From positions 3,167,725 through 3,201,242 of the forward strand of contig NC_090615.1 of NCBI RefSeq assembly GCF_004359215.1: DNA of 33,518 nucleotides, read 5' to 3'. This DNA comes from Bremia lactucae (taxonomy: Eukaryota > Oomycota > Peronosporomycetes > Peronosporales > Peronosporaceae). Below, in pieces: positions 10,943 through 20,420 of this stretch. The notes beneath the pieces are model-generated. The model was not told where the DNA came from. It made no database searches and was given only the letters and a program-made list of their open reading frames with translations. How positions within the stretch are numbered: position 1 is the first letter of the stretch; each line of letters starts with the position of its first letter. The translations under genes were made by a program, and so were the position numbers.

Positions 10943-12736
10943 CTAACGCTTGCGAGATCGGTTCGGCTTCTTGCCTTTAACAACGTGCTTCTTTTCTCTA
11001 TTTGGCCCCTGCTTGTGCTTCTTTATAGGCCTTTTGTCTTCTTCGTTTGCATCGTCATCACTTTGATTCTCTTGTGTAACTACTGCCTCAACGTCTTCAG
11101 CTGCTTGCTTGCGCTCCTTTTCTGCTTTTATCCGCTGCTTCGTGGTGACAGAAGCCTGTTCTGCATCGTCCTCGAGCTCATCACGCGTCTTCTTCTTTTC
11201 TTTTTCTTCCGAAGGCATGGAATTAGCGTACTTCTTAAACTTCGCCACATAGAAACCGTCCATATTGTGCACGTGCGGGTAAAATCGACGTGTGAGCTGC
11301 ATTGATGGATGGAATCGTTGATGCTGGTAGCGGGCAAAGCCCGATTTACCATGGTCCAGACCCGTATCAACGAGCTTAACGCAACGCTTGTGCAAAGCGT
11401 AGTCTACAACAGCCTCGTTTTCATCAACCATGACGGAACATGTCGAGTAGAGAATGTAGCCTCCCGTCTTGGACTTGGCATCAACGGCATCAATGGCAGC
11501 AAGCAGTAATTCTTTTTGCAAGTGCGCAAGACGCTGAATGTCCTTTTCACCCTTCTGCATTTTGATGGACGGGTCCCGCGCAATAACTCCCATACCCGTG
11601 CAAGGAGCATCAAGCAAGACACGATCAAAACTCTTATATAAACTTGGCACCTTTCGCCCATCGTAACACGATACTGTTGTGTTCTTCACGCCAAGTCGAT
11701 GTAGGTTCGCAACTGTCGCTTTAAGACGCTGCTTCTTTAAATCATTTGCAATGATAGTACCCGTATTTTTCATCAGCTGAGCGATGTACGTCGTTTTGCC
11801 ACCAGGAGCACATGCCATGTCCAGGATCCGCTCGTTCATCTGTGGGGCAAGTGCCATCACAGCACAAATGGAGGATGCTGATTGCAGCATGTAGTGCCCG
11901 GCAAGGTACTCAGGTGTGGCGCCAATGGGCACGGGTGAATCATAAATTTTAAGCCCTACCTTGGACCACTTGGCCAGCGGGTCTAAATTGACACCACGCT
12001 GGATCAAAGCTTGTGCCAGATCACGACGACGTGCTTTCAGCGTGTTAGTACGTATAACAAGCGGACGAGGTTGCTCGTTCGCCTCGACAAAGTCTACACA
12101 CTCGGCGGGTGAGAACATTTGAAGAAACAGGTCAATAAGCTCGCGATTGTAGCCAAAGTATCCGGCCAGATCCGTAGCCAGTGTCTCGATATAATCAACA
12201 CGAGAGCGACCAGGCTCCCGACGAGAATTAAAGTGCGACAACACCTCAACTACATCCTTAATACGCTGGTGGACCTCAGCTGGGTCCGACATGTTATCAT
12301 AACCTTCACCATTTCGTTCCATCTCGCCCTCCGTTGAAAGGTGATACGGCTCATTATTCGCAATGTTCAAACGCATTTCCTCCTCCGCCTCTTCGGCCTG
12401 AAGTGCTTCCTCCTCGTCCAACACACGGGCCTTGCGTTCAATATCAAGCTCCTCGTCCTCCTCGTCCTCCTCGTCTTCCTCTTCATTCGCTTCGTTTGAA
12501 ATTTTTTCTTTCTTCAGCTTCAGCCAATTCTTGTTGGCATCTGAAAAGCCTTCATCCGCCTCGGGTCCTGCTTCGTCGTTTTGTTCCTCTTCCTCCGAGT
12601 CAAAAAGCTGTGCTTGTTTGCTACCACCATTACGCTGCTCCTGTTTAGCCGCCTCTTTTACATACTTGGAAGGAGGGTTAGATTTAGGCTTGGCCGCGGC
12701 GTTAGCAGCAAGTTTGCGCTTGTTCGGTCTCGCCAT
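10943..12736 (-). CDS. NOP2: NOP2/NSUN1-type nucleolar 25S/28S rRNA (cytosine-C5)-methyltransferase
   Basis: Methylates a cytosine of large-subunit rRNA with S-adenosylmethionine and is needed for 60S assembly in the nucleolus. Single exon, 597 residues from the ATG at 12736 (MARPNKRKLAA). The frame is open 49 codons further up, but that part lacks the basic nucleolar-type start and is probably 5' UTR. Order: basic N-terminus; acidic stretch (about 85-98); the family's N-terminal domain ending in RTNTLK; SAM-binding motif I DMACAPGGKTTY (about 306-315); motif IV DAPCTGMG with its cysteine near 379; motif VI STCSVMVDENEA with the catalytic cysteine near 433; basic C-terminal tail ending in KGKKPNRSRKR. 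Both RNA-m5C-methyltransferase cysteines are present. Length and layout fit yeast Nop2 (about 620 residues). Its stop faces the REV3 stop across 98 bp. Confidence 0.95.
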   Translation of the reverse strand: MARPNKRKLAANAAAKPKSNPPSKYVKEAAKQEQRNGGSKQAQLFDSEEEEQNDEAGPEADEGFSDANKNWLKLKKEKISNEANEEEDEEDEEDEELDIERKARVLDEEEALQAEEAEEEMRLNIANNEPYHLSTEGEMERNGEGYDNMSDPAEVHQRIKDVVEVLSHFNSRREPGRSRVDYIETLATDLAGYFGYNRELIDLFLQMFSPAECVDFVEANEQPRPLVIRTNTLKARRRDLAQALIQRGVNLDPLAKWSKVGLKIYDSPVPIGATPEYLAGHYMLQSASSICAVMALAPQMNERILDMACAPGGKTTYIAQLMKNTGTIIANDLKKQRLKATVANLHRLGVKNTTVSCYDGRKVPSLYKSFDRVLLDAPCTGMGVIARDPSIKMQKGEKDIQRLAHLQKELLLAAIDAVDAKSKTGGYILYSTCSVMVDENEAVVDYALHKRCVKLVDTGLDHGKSGFARYQHQRFHPSMQLTRRFYPHVHNMDGFYVAKFKKYANSMPSEEKEKKKTRDELEDDAEQASVTTKQRIKAEKERKQAAEDVEAVVTQENQSDDDANEEDKRPIKKHKQGPNREKKHVVKGKKPNRSRKR

Positions 12737-13309
12737 GACTTCAGCTGGTTGCTTTATGATAGTATTGACTGGTGCGCAAAGGTTGTCAGTTGTCAATAAC
12801 GATAAAGTGTGCCACACCAAGTGGTAATTCGGAGTTGAAGTTGTTGTACGGGAACGATGGCATTGGCGGTGCGTGATGACCACCGTAGGTGGAACCTTTT
12901 AAAGCTGCCGTCTCAGGGTCCTATTACGTTGCTATCTATGTCAAATCGTTCAGAACAATGCGGACTCACAAAAGACAGCGGTATGAAGTCAGCCACTGTA
13001 ACGCGAACGAGACGATTTTCAGCCCTCTCCAAAAAAGTCTGACAGCTACGATGGACAGTAAAATTTACCTTGAGCGCCGCATAAAGAGCTTGGCACTTTT
13101 TTCGTATGCACTTCGATGGAATAGTTTTAGACTCGAATACTAACATTAATTAGATTAATCCGTTCAAGTAAACTTGCTACAACTAGCCTTTTACGTAGCT
13201 ATTGAACTTCACTATGCAGAGCAAGCAACAATATCCGCGATTGAGCACTTCGCGAAGCAAACGACATTTATTTGTGAGTATTTATTGTACACAGACCAAT
13301 TGCGCACTT
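12737..13309. other. intergenic region upstream of NOP2 and downstream of NADK
   Basis: About 570 bp between the NADK stop and the NOP2 start, both minus strand. It should hold the NADK 3' UTR and the NOP2 promoter. Small open frames on both strands have no recognisable content. The GGTACANTGTACC palindrome seen before three other genes is absent here. I see nothing else to annotate. Confidence 0.5.
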
Positions 13310-15076
13310 TTAATCTTTGCTGGGCACAGGCGACTGCCAGGGCTTTTGGGCGCGCCGTTGATTCCAGTTAAGATTGGTAATCATCGATTCAAACCAGTCT
13401 TGATTCTCATTTACCCGACAGATCGAAGGCAACGGGTAAGATGATACCCGCACGACAATGCTGTCACCACGTTCCAAGCGCACGCGATCCTTGCCGTCAA
13501 AAGACACATAGCATGCTGATGCACGACTTGTAGAAGGGAACTCAATCTTCAGCGTAGCACTGTCGTGAAAGATCAGAGGTCGGAAGCTCAGGGTATGTGG
13601 GCAAATCGGCGTAAACAGCATCGACGGCACTGATGGATGCGCCATCGATCCACCCGCTGACAATGAATAGGCTGTCGAACCCGTCGGCGTTGCAATGATA
13701 ATGCCGTCCGCGGCTATCTTCGTGATCTCTAGACCATCGCAATAACAATTTAGTTCCACAAGCGCACCAGATGGGCCACGATCAATCACAACTTCATTCA
13801 GTGCATGCAAATTCCCAGCAATATGGCGTTCGGTCGAGCCTCGAAAGATGGTGCACGATAAACGAGAGCGTAAAGACATGTAGAACCCGCCATTGATGAC
13901 ACCTGTAAGATGCTCGACGGCATTATCAGCATCAAATGGTGTAAGAAACCCCAGTGATCCCATCGCTAGTGAAAAGACAGGTGGCACACTTTTGCTGAAG
14001 AGTGATGAGACCCACAGCACGGTACCGTCCCCGCCTAACGATACGACAAAGTCGATTTTATTCTGACAGTCAACCCAGTCCTCGGGCTTGTGACCCCACG
14101 TCTTCGTATTAGCCAACGCCAGTTCTTCGAACACCGATGGCTCTAAAAAAACATCCATCTTCTTCTCCTTAAGTAGCCACGAAGTCAGCATAATCAACAT
14201 TTCCGTTGTTTCAGGCTCATTCGGTTTCTTGATGACCAAAACCGTTTTAGGTGGTTCATCCCACATAAGCTGGACGTTATTACGCGAGCGGTGACGTGTG
14301 TGGATTCTGCGATTAGTGGGTATAAATACCTCGCATTGCTCGTCTGAACACTGCATTAGCCGAAAAATTGCACGCGGCACGGTACTGTAGTTTACGAGCG
14401 AGTCGGCTTCGTTAGAAGTTGACGCGTCGCTCCCCACAACGGTTGGATTTTCAACGCTAACGATGCCGTCGCGGCCGGGTTGCTCCCACGTGTCGGCAAT
14501 AACGATAAGCTCTGAGTTAGTGCGCTTGTGAGAAAGGCTCTTAGCGCACTGTAGGTCCACCTCGGTAGTCTCCGTACTACGGGGATAGTGGCTTGTAAGG
14601 TCCTTACAACGTTTTATCCAATAATTCTTCTCAGCAATGGCCTGTCGCAACTCTTCCTGCAGATCGCGAATCTTGGCTTGCAATCGCTGAGGGCTTTCTC
14701 GCTGATTCTCACAGAAAGCCAAGACGCGTTGTAATTGCTCGTTGATACCATGTAAATCTCCCTCGAGCGTGTACCCACCTCCAACTGAAGAAGTATAAGA
14801 TGGCAGCCTCAAGCTACCCGCTTGTTGCAGCTCCTGATGTGGCTCGTCGCCGAATTCCTCGAGCGCTACAGGGCCCGCAGCGAAAGCAACATCGTTTGTA
14901 AAACCCATCCTGGTCAAATCAGGGCGGCTAGTCTCGCGCAGATCGACAACCTGCTTGATCTTTGAGGAGTTGGACTCGTTAATATTTGCCGCTGTCAAAG
15001 GACTCGTGAATGGCGCTAATGCATCTGCGTCATTGCAGGTGTGGGATGATCGGTGCTTCTGTGGTAGTCCGCTCAT
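13310..15076 (-). CDS. NADK: NAD kinase (ATP-dependent NAD+ 2'-phosphotransferase)
   Basis: Phosphorylates NAD+ to NADP+, supplying NADPH metabolism. Single exon, 588 residues, starting MSGLPQKH. Residues 1-105 are low complexity. Residues about 107-160 are predicted coiled coil (INEQLQRVL to EELRQAIAEKNYW). The catalytic part starts near 275 (PPKTVLVIKKPN). Family motifs: GGDGT at 348-352, GSLGFLTPF (373-381), NEVVIDRG (427-434) and TPTGSTAYSLSAGG (463-476), the NAD-binding loop. The long coiled-coil N-terminus is unlike bacterial enzymes and closer in style to calmodulin-binding plant NADK2 or fungal forms, but I see no defined regulatory domain. A palindrome at 15114-15128 lies 38-52 bp upstream of the start. 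Confidence 0.95.
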   Translation of the reverse strand: MSGLPQKHRSSHTCNDADALAPFTSPLTAANINESNSSKIKQVVDLRETSRPDLTRMGFTNDVAFAAGPVALEEFGDEPHQELQQAGSLRLPSYTSSVGGGYTLEGDLHGINEQLQRVLAFCENQRESPQRLQAKIRDLQEELRQAIAEKNYWIKRCKDLTSHYPRSTETTEVDLQCAKSLSHKRTNSELIVIADTWEQPGRDGIVSVENPTVVGSDASTSNEADSLVNYSTVPRAIFRLMQCSDEQCEVFIPTNRRIHTRHRSRNNVQLMWDEPPKTVLVIKKPNEPETTEMLIMLTSWLLKEKKMDVFLEPSVFEELALANTKTWGHKPEDWVDCQNKIDFVVSLGGDGTVLWVSSLFSKSVPPVFSLAMGSLGFLTPFDADNAVEHLTGVINGGFYMSLRSRLSCTIFRGSTERHIAGNLHALNEVVIDRGPSGALVELNCYCDGLEITKIAADGIIIATPTGSTAYSLSAGGSMAHPSVPSMLFTPICPHTLSFRPLIFHDSATLKIEFPSTSRASACYVSFDGKDRVRLERGDSIVVRVSSYPLPSICRVNENQDWFESMITNLNWNQRRAQKPWQSPVPSKD

Positions 15077-15113
15077 GCTACCGCACCTCTTATACCGTGG
15101 TCAGGGCACATGT

Positions 15114-15128
15114 CGGTACAGTGTACCT
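15114..15128. promoter_or_regulatory. palindromic promoter motif CGGTACA-G-TGTACCT upstream of NADK
   Basis: Six bases each side form a perfect inverted repeat around a central G (GGTACA-G-TGTACC), flanked by C and T. It is the reverse-complement match of the motif in the tepsin/REV3 promoter at 4696-4710 and lies at a similar distance from its start codon. Confidence 0.4.
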
Positions 15129-15232
15129 ACGTACCCTTCAAATAAATCAAATATTAAAAGCCTAAATTCAAGTTCGACACATAACGCTGTGATGAGCATC
15201 GAAAAAAAGACATGGCACGCCACTTTGCTGCT

Positions 15233-15640
15233 ACGGGGAGGGGGGGTGGATATACCAAAAGGGGGGTGTGCCTATACCGGTTCCCTTCATTTATAATCAA
15301 GAGAAATATTGATTTGAAATACATTTTCATAAAAGCGCTTTCATGAATATTTAAACAGATTTTTGTAATATTTGTAATTTCAAATGAAAAAAAATTGTGC
15401 AGATTTACCCATAGCCCCTATAAAAATAATATACAAGCCACATCAATAATACTTAATATGATTTAAGAAAAAAAATTAAAGTTTTCAACAAGAGAAATGT
15501 CTGTTTTTTCTAAGTAAATAAAATCGAGAGATTAAATTAAACACTTCATATTCTGCTATATCGCAAAATTGACAATTATTCCTTTAGAGTCGGCACTCCC
15601 CGCTAAATTACATTTAGAACCGATGTAGCCACACCCTTTA
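15233..15640. mobile_element. possible MITE-like element with imperfect terminal inverted repeats
   Basis: The left end (about 15262-15300) has GGGGTGTGCCTATACCGGTT. The right end (about 15598-15640) carries the inverted version, ACCGATGTAGCCACACCC. Between them are about 300 bp of AT-rich non-coding sequence. This fits a short non-autonomous DNA transposon. A direct partial copy of the left end, including its G-rich prefix, recurs at 16416-16482, and a further end-like motif is at 16248-16295. No convincing target-site duplication was found, so the boundaries are tentative. Confidence 0.35.
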
Positions 15641-16890
15641 ATTTATCTACCTCTGTATATATGAGAGTAGCGTAATGGTAGCAACTTGTTGACAACTAGC
15701 ATATATATTGAGAAACCTTTATGCAGGCCTTACCAGCTTCAGTAGCTCGAAAGACCTGCAAAAATGAATTCGCAATATTTGCGTAATTTCTTTGTTTAAT
15801 AGCAAGATGCTTTTCCAACAAAGAAATTACATGCGAAAGCCTACAAAACTGAAACATAAGGATATTGTGGCTTGCCTGCGCTCATGGTGGGTACAAAGAA
15901 TAAGCAATACGATTCGCCTATTTGAAAGGTAAGCACGCACTTCCGCAAAAGTTGGTAGAAGTGAAGAAAACAGATTCATCCTATGCTTGACCTCCAATGA
16001 CCTACTAACATGCATGCGCAAGAGCACGCCTCCGACCCTTGTCGCTTATTTCCAGCTCAACTTCTTTCTCGTGCTCGATTTGCTGCTCTATCTTTTCGTT
16101 CTTATTATGACTTGCCATTCAAGTGCGGTTGCTCTTGGCTTTTCTCACCTGTTAGAAGCAGTACATTTAACATCACCAAACGAAAACACGGTTTCTGATG
16201 TGCCCAGGGGCAGTCACACCCAGTACAGTCTCGTCATGTAGATAATTAGGGTGTGTGGCTCTAGCGATTCCCTAATGTAATAAAAGGGGGGTGATGTTTC
16301 AAAGGCAAAGGGGCGATCTAAAGTCGATTCTAAAGGAATAACTGTTGATTTTTTGGATACAGTGGAATGACCCAAACAGTGAAACTAATTTATATGACGT
16401 TTTTATTCAAAGCAGACGGGGAGAGGGTGTGGCATTACCGAAACGGGTGTGCGGCTAAACCGGCTCCTTAAATGAAGAGTCACATGACCAATTTTAAAAC
16501 CTTGTCAGCAACTGTAGAAGGACGGTACCCATAGCAGTTACGCCCTACTTACGCACACACCTTCAGGCACAGTGGGGAAGCGGTTCGACCGTCTTCTCTC
16601 ACGTGCAGTGAGGTAGTTGGTGGGCGCCTAAGCGACCGTATCCAACGGACTCAGCACCGGTCGTCACGGAAGCGGTAATCCGGCTTCACGTGCGCACTTG
16701 TGAAGTAGGATGTAGTTTTAAGACTGATTCATATGTAATCGAATTATATATAACTACTTTTGACCAATCAATATATGCGTCTCAACAGATGTGCACCCCT
16801 ACGGGGCGAGAGTATTATCTGAATACCTCGGCTTACGGATGACGCTAGCCGGCCTTTCTTTCAAATGTAAATGCACCCATGTGCATCACA
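15641..16890. other. AT-rich intergenic region with scattered GGGTGTG end motifs
   Basis: No gene is supported. A 41-codon plus-strand frame near 15808-15933 and small frames at 15987-16241 have no recognisable content. Two more copies of the GGGTGTGxGGCT motif lie at 16248-16295 and 16433-16482, suggesting remnants of the same short DNA element. The stretch 16490-16890 is GC-richer and abuts the solo LTR; it may be part of an older element that the LTR entered. Confidence 0.4.
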
Positions 16891-17324
16891 TGTAACGGGG
16901 CACTGCCGACTTGTACTGATTTTTTACAAGTCCACTTCGCAATTCTTCAGTGCGAGTGGTGCCTCACGTCTCTTCACGTACACTAGTACGCGAAGAGAAG
17001 ACTCTCCTTAAACACTTGCTTTACAGAGGGTTAAAAGAAAACTGCATTTTATATAATTAAGTTTTTTGTTCTCATCTATTTACTACTAACACATTTATAT
17101 ACTAATACAAAAGTTGTAATAAAATTATCAATCTATCTCATTGCGTGGATCCAGTGCTGACTGGACCGCGGAGAACGTAGATATATGGCCTATATCTACC
17201 AATAGATAAGCGTTCCGAATTCACTATGTAAAGTAATATTCTCCAAATATTATCCACGTTTTAGATGATAGATAAATTAACAGCTTTTAAGTGTTAATGT
17301 AATGTCACGATACACCCCGTTACA
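16891..17324. mobile_element. solo LTR with 5-bp target-site duplication
   Basis: The element starts TGTAACGGGG and ends CCCCGTTACA, a perfect 10-bp terminal inverted repeat of the TG...CA type used by Ty3/gypsy LTRs. It is 434 bp long and flanked on both sides by TCACA (16886-16890 and 17325-17329), the 5-bp duplication expected from integration. No coding region adjoins it, so it looks like the LTR left after recombination. Its first about 42 bp match the LTR fragment starting at 19476. Strand cannot be fixed because the ends are symmetric. Confidence 0.75.
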
Positions 17325-17748
17325 TCACATACACAAGGGGTCACTTTGTGCACCACACCCAAGTGGCAGGTCTAATTACTTTACATAAAGTAGTTGGCAA
17401 TCCCGTTAAGAACACAAAGTGTACTTAATGGGTTGGTGCAACATTAGCGAAACTTAAGCTCATAACAGCAACACTTATTGTTTCGCTCGTTAGTATGGAG
17501 ATTCTCGTACTGACGTTCGTAATAACGTCAGCTCGGCCATCCCCAAACGATGGTAACATAGTCACTATACGACAGACACTTAAGACCGACGAGACGTTTA
17601 AGGTGTCTTAAGTAATAGAACTAATGTCTCACTGCATCAATATTAACAAATTTGGTAATATTGGCACTACAAAGGCAAGTACTTCTGTGCTTATTTCCTT
17701 TCATAGCATATAATATTTAGTATTATTCTTTTAAGGAAATATTGCTTA

Positions 17749-17770
17749 TGTAACGGGACTTCCCGTTACA
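17749..17770. repeat. 22-bp palindrome made of two LTR termini
   Basis: TGTAACGGGA-CT-TCCCGTTACA is a perfect inverted repeat with 10-bp arms and a 2-bp centre. The arms resemble the two ends of the solo LTR at 16891-17324. It may be an LTR collapsed to its ends. Confidence 0.55.
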
Positions 17771-18351
17771 CTACTGAGGAAAATTAGAAAGATGCAGAGG
17801 CTGCTGTTAAATGCTTTAGCAGACCATAGTTGATCTTTATCATATCCAGAGTGTCTGCAATCATGTTCGCGTCCGTAAAAGGGAGTCAGCGCTAAGATGA
17901 CGCGCTTTAAGCGCCTCAACATGCCAGTGATTCGATCACAAATCGTTCAATGACTGGGATCCGTTGAGCTTAGGCGTGAAGCTCCTAGACTTTGACAGTA
18001 TGTAATGTTATCTTGTTTGATTTTAGTTCGAGATATGATATCATCATTCGTATGGATTAGCTTGAGCGCCATGATACATGGATTGATAGGAGGTCTAAGA
18101 CCTTAAGCGCAGCGCTCAATGTTCCTAGTGAAGCTTTGGCGAGCTATGGGTCCACCGTTGCTATGCAACAAAAGCTCTTTTAGTGCAATCTACTGACTAA
18201 GTTCATCATTGAGCTGACAATGGAGTGTATGACTCATAAACTGTAATATTGAAGACAGAAGTCTCGAGCATGGTGCGATGACTGTTAATGTAACGGCAGG
18301 TTCTTCTTTTAGTTACACTCGTTATGACACAGACTCGCTGGATGTCAAAAG

Positions 18352-18660
18352 CATTGTTGGCCTAAGGTCGAGTCTATAAAGGCGTGATCCCTCGAATGCA
18401 CGTGAAGTGGCCCCTATAAGCCCACCAAACGCGGTCAGCCGTGACGTTACCACACTGGAAGTCAATAACGCCATTGTTGGCGACATACCAAGACATTCAG
18501 GGCTAAGCTTAGTTTAGGACGCTGAGTGACACGTAAATGTTCACTAGTGAGGGGATATGGCTTTTAACTCCTCACTAAATGTCTGTAATGACATTGTTGG
18601 CAATGTGCCAATGCATTCAGGGCCAGGCTAAGTAAATGCACATGAAGTGACAAGCTAACG
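18352..18660. repeat. degenerate tandem repeat with an exact 120-nt period
   Basis: CATTGTTGG occurs at 18352, 18472 and 18592, exactly 120 nt apart. The second and third units share a longer stretch (CATTGTTGGC, then CATTCAGGGC about 22 nt later), and a GTGAAGTG/ATGAAGTG-like segment recurs near 18404 and 18644. The first unit is weakly conserved. Confidence 0.5.
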
Positions 18661-19475
18661 CCAGTAGATGATTAGCTCGAGTAATGTAATTCTTTATCGG
18701 ATGTTGAACTAGGCATCGGCTCTCGTAAAAATCAAAGTAGGTTATTATAACTGATAGCCTTGAGATCTCGGATACTTCGGGCTCTATAAGATGTAGGTAC
18801 GATTGCTGGAGAGAGATGGCAGAGACGTCAGTTGCCTCCCGCAAGATGCATAGCGTCTGTGATGTCATAAATTTGATACTAGCGGACAGCTGTATGCACT
18901 CGTGGATGAAACGAATCGTAACGTTTATGGTGATATTAGACTAGATGCTATCGTATATTTGGATGCCTATTTTAAATAGAAAAAACGTCTTTTGATGTGT
19001 CTGATCAGGTCGTGACGGCGAGTGACTTATCTGGTTTGGTGGTCATTTGACCTACTACGGAGTTGAACTCATCATCGCCTCCAGGTGAGGCCGTCCTTGA
19101 GAGGGCACAATAGCGCCACTTTAATTAGTACACGTAGTATTTCATCGATTCAAAAAGATCATGAATGATCACTTTTTATTCGGCAATTCCAAGTCTTGCG
19201 TGTCATAATCCACCATATGTCTAAGCTTCTGCTAGAGGTAGGTCGAGAAATTGACCGGATCATCGAACCAAATATTACCTAACGCACTGGCCTGTACTAA
19301 AGAAACAGTGTGACGTCATTTACAATTTCTTCCGTCCTAAGCGCGCGACTGTAATGTTGCGGGAGAGTATGTGTCACCATTCGGCACGGCAACATGAATG
19401 TTCCATTATCATCTAACATGTTCAAGTTAGTTGATAGAACTGTGGTCCTTGGACGGACTACAAAGTGTTACCAGG

Positions 19476-19861
19476 TGTAAAGGGGCACTGCCGACTTGTA
19501 CTGCTTCAGTACAAGTCCTCCGGGGGTGACAAACGCTGCATGGCAGAAGACGAGTAGCCAATTCACTCTGCAGCGCAAGCCCGAGCTGCAGCATCTTCAC
19601 TCCATGTACATTCTAATAGTTTAGGTAACATCTTTTGTAAAATGATGCCTTGATTAATAACAAAACTCTTTTTTGTTAATTTAAAAGCGTACGTGTCACA
19701 GATGACAACTACGCGGCTAATATTCGGTCAGCAATAGGATTCCCTGAGAACGAACGGTCCTCAGCAGTTCATCGACGGACGAAAGTGTCCTCGATGAAAC
19801 GACTCGGATTGAACGTTTTACGTTCGTTTATTTTCCCCAATACAATAAATTGTCCAATGCA
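19476..19861 (-). mobile_element. LTR fragment, probably 5' LTR of a decayed minus-strand gypsy element
   Basis: TGTAAAGGGGCACTGCCGAC starts at 19476 and matches the start of the solo LTR (16891) for about 42 bp, including an ACTTGTACTG...ACAAGTCC hairpin (19493-19517, 11-bp stem, 3-nt loop). The other LTR end is not found, so the right boundary is arbitrary. On the minus strand the inner edge is followed by CCTGGTAACACTTTG, resembling the primer-site region of the LTR at 25595. Confidence 0.5.
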
Positions 19862-20161
19862 TCAAGCCTCTTGAGTTCGTTCGATCAACAGAGTCACAAA
19901 GAGAAGTGGTGGTGCATTTATTTCGCTTGAATGCATCAAATCTATCGCATGGAACTCGCACTTATTCGATGGCATGAAGTCGTAGTCGTGTGTTTGATAC
20001 AAATTTTCAAAATACTTTGCGATCGGCAAAAACTTGCCGATCGATAGTACTATTTCACGAGGCAATAACCACTGCTTCATGACACAGAATTTCGAATCTG
20101 TTATCAGGTCGAACTCGTGTCGACTGCTTTTACCATTTGACAACTCGCATGGTACTTGCAA
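19862..20161 (-). pseudogene. Ty3/gypsy reverse-transcriptase N-terminal fragment
   Basis: A 99-codon minus-strand frame includes SRHEFDLITDSKFCVMKQW followed by LLPREIV. This corresponds to the start of the gypsy reverse transcriptase, where Phytophthora-like elements read (D/R)HEIDL...KYCVTRQWPLPR. The similarity fades after IGKFL, and the catalytic YVDD part is absent, so this is a truncated remnant. It has the same strand as the gag and protease remnants at higher coordinates, consistent with one broken element. Confidence 0.6.
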
Positions 20162-20191
20162 GGGAGTGCATCCTTATATTCGAATAATTCC

Positions 20192-20420
20192 CGACGAGAA
20201 GGCTCGGCTCAAATGTTTTACGTCTCAATCTTATGGGTCGTTAAAGACAAATCCTTGGTAAAAGGATATACCTAGAAGGCTCGGCTCAAATGTTTTACGT
20301 CCCAATCTTATGGGTCGTTAAAGACAAATCCTTGGTATAAGTATAAGGATATACCAAGGATTTGTCTTTAACGACCCATAAGATTAAAACGAAAAACATT
20401 TGAGCTGAGCCTTCTCGTCG
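20192..20420. repeat. two direct copies plus one inverted copy of a ~68-bp unit (long hairpin)
   Basis: The unit GAAGGCTCGGCTCAAATGTT...ATCCTTGGTA occurs at 20196-20260 and 20275-20339, then inverted at 20350-20414. The last two form a near-perfect hairpin with a 10-nt loop (20340-20349). The copy at 23357-23496 has only one direct and one inverted arm. Such a structure commonly breaks assemblies, and the duplicated block begins here. Confidence 0.8.

Larger units (their letters stand above)
17325..19475. other. decayed retrotransposon-like sequence without intact ORFs
   Basis: About 2.15 kb with frequent stops on both strands. The minus-strand sequence next to 19475 begins with a primer-site-like TGG that is similar to the sequence next to the LTR at 22508, so this is probably the internal region of an old gypsy element on the minus strand. 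It holds a 22-bp palindrome at 17749-17770 and a 120-nt spaced repeat at 18352-18660. A minus-strand frame of 83 codons (18617-18868) is not recognisable. I cannot assign proteins. Confidence 0.45.

Noticed and set aside
10883..11305. Plus-strand 140-codon hydrophobic frame
   Set aside because: It lies opposite the Lys/Glu-rich C-terminus of NOP2, whose complement reads as Leu/Phe-rich; not a membrane protein gene.
12432..12827. Plus-strand frame rich in serine (131 codons)
   Set aside because: It is the reverse reading of the acidic GAG/GAA-rich part of NOP2; the low-complexity Ser run is a by-product.
12737..12883. In-frame 49-codon upstream extension of NOP2
   Set aside because: The family-like basic start is at 12736; the upstream residues have no conserved look and the frame may be open by chance.
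16891..19900. One complete LTR element bounded by LTRs at 16891 and 19476
   Set aside because: The LTR at 16891-17324 has its own matching 5-bp duplication on both sides, which fits a solo LTR and not the inner edge of a full element.
17325..20200. Long non-coding RNA or effector gene in the ORF-poor stretch
   Set aside because: No signal peptide with RxLR or LxLFLAK motif and no conserved structure was seen; LTR-like ends explain it better as repeat decay.
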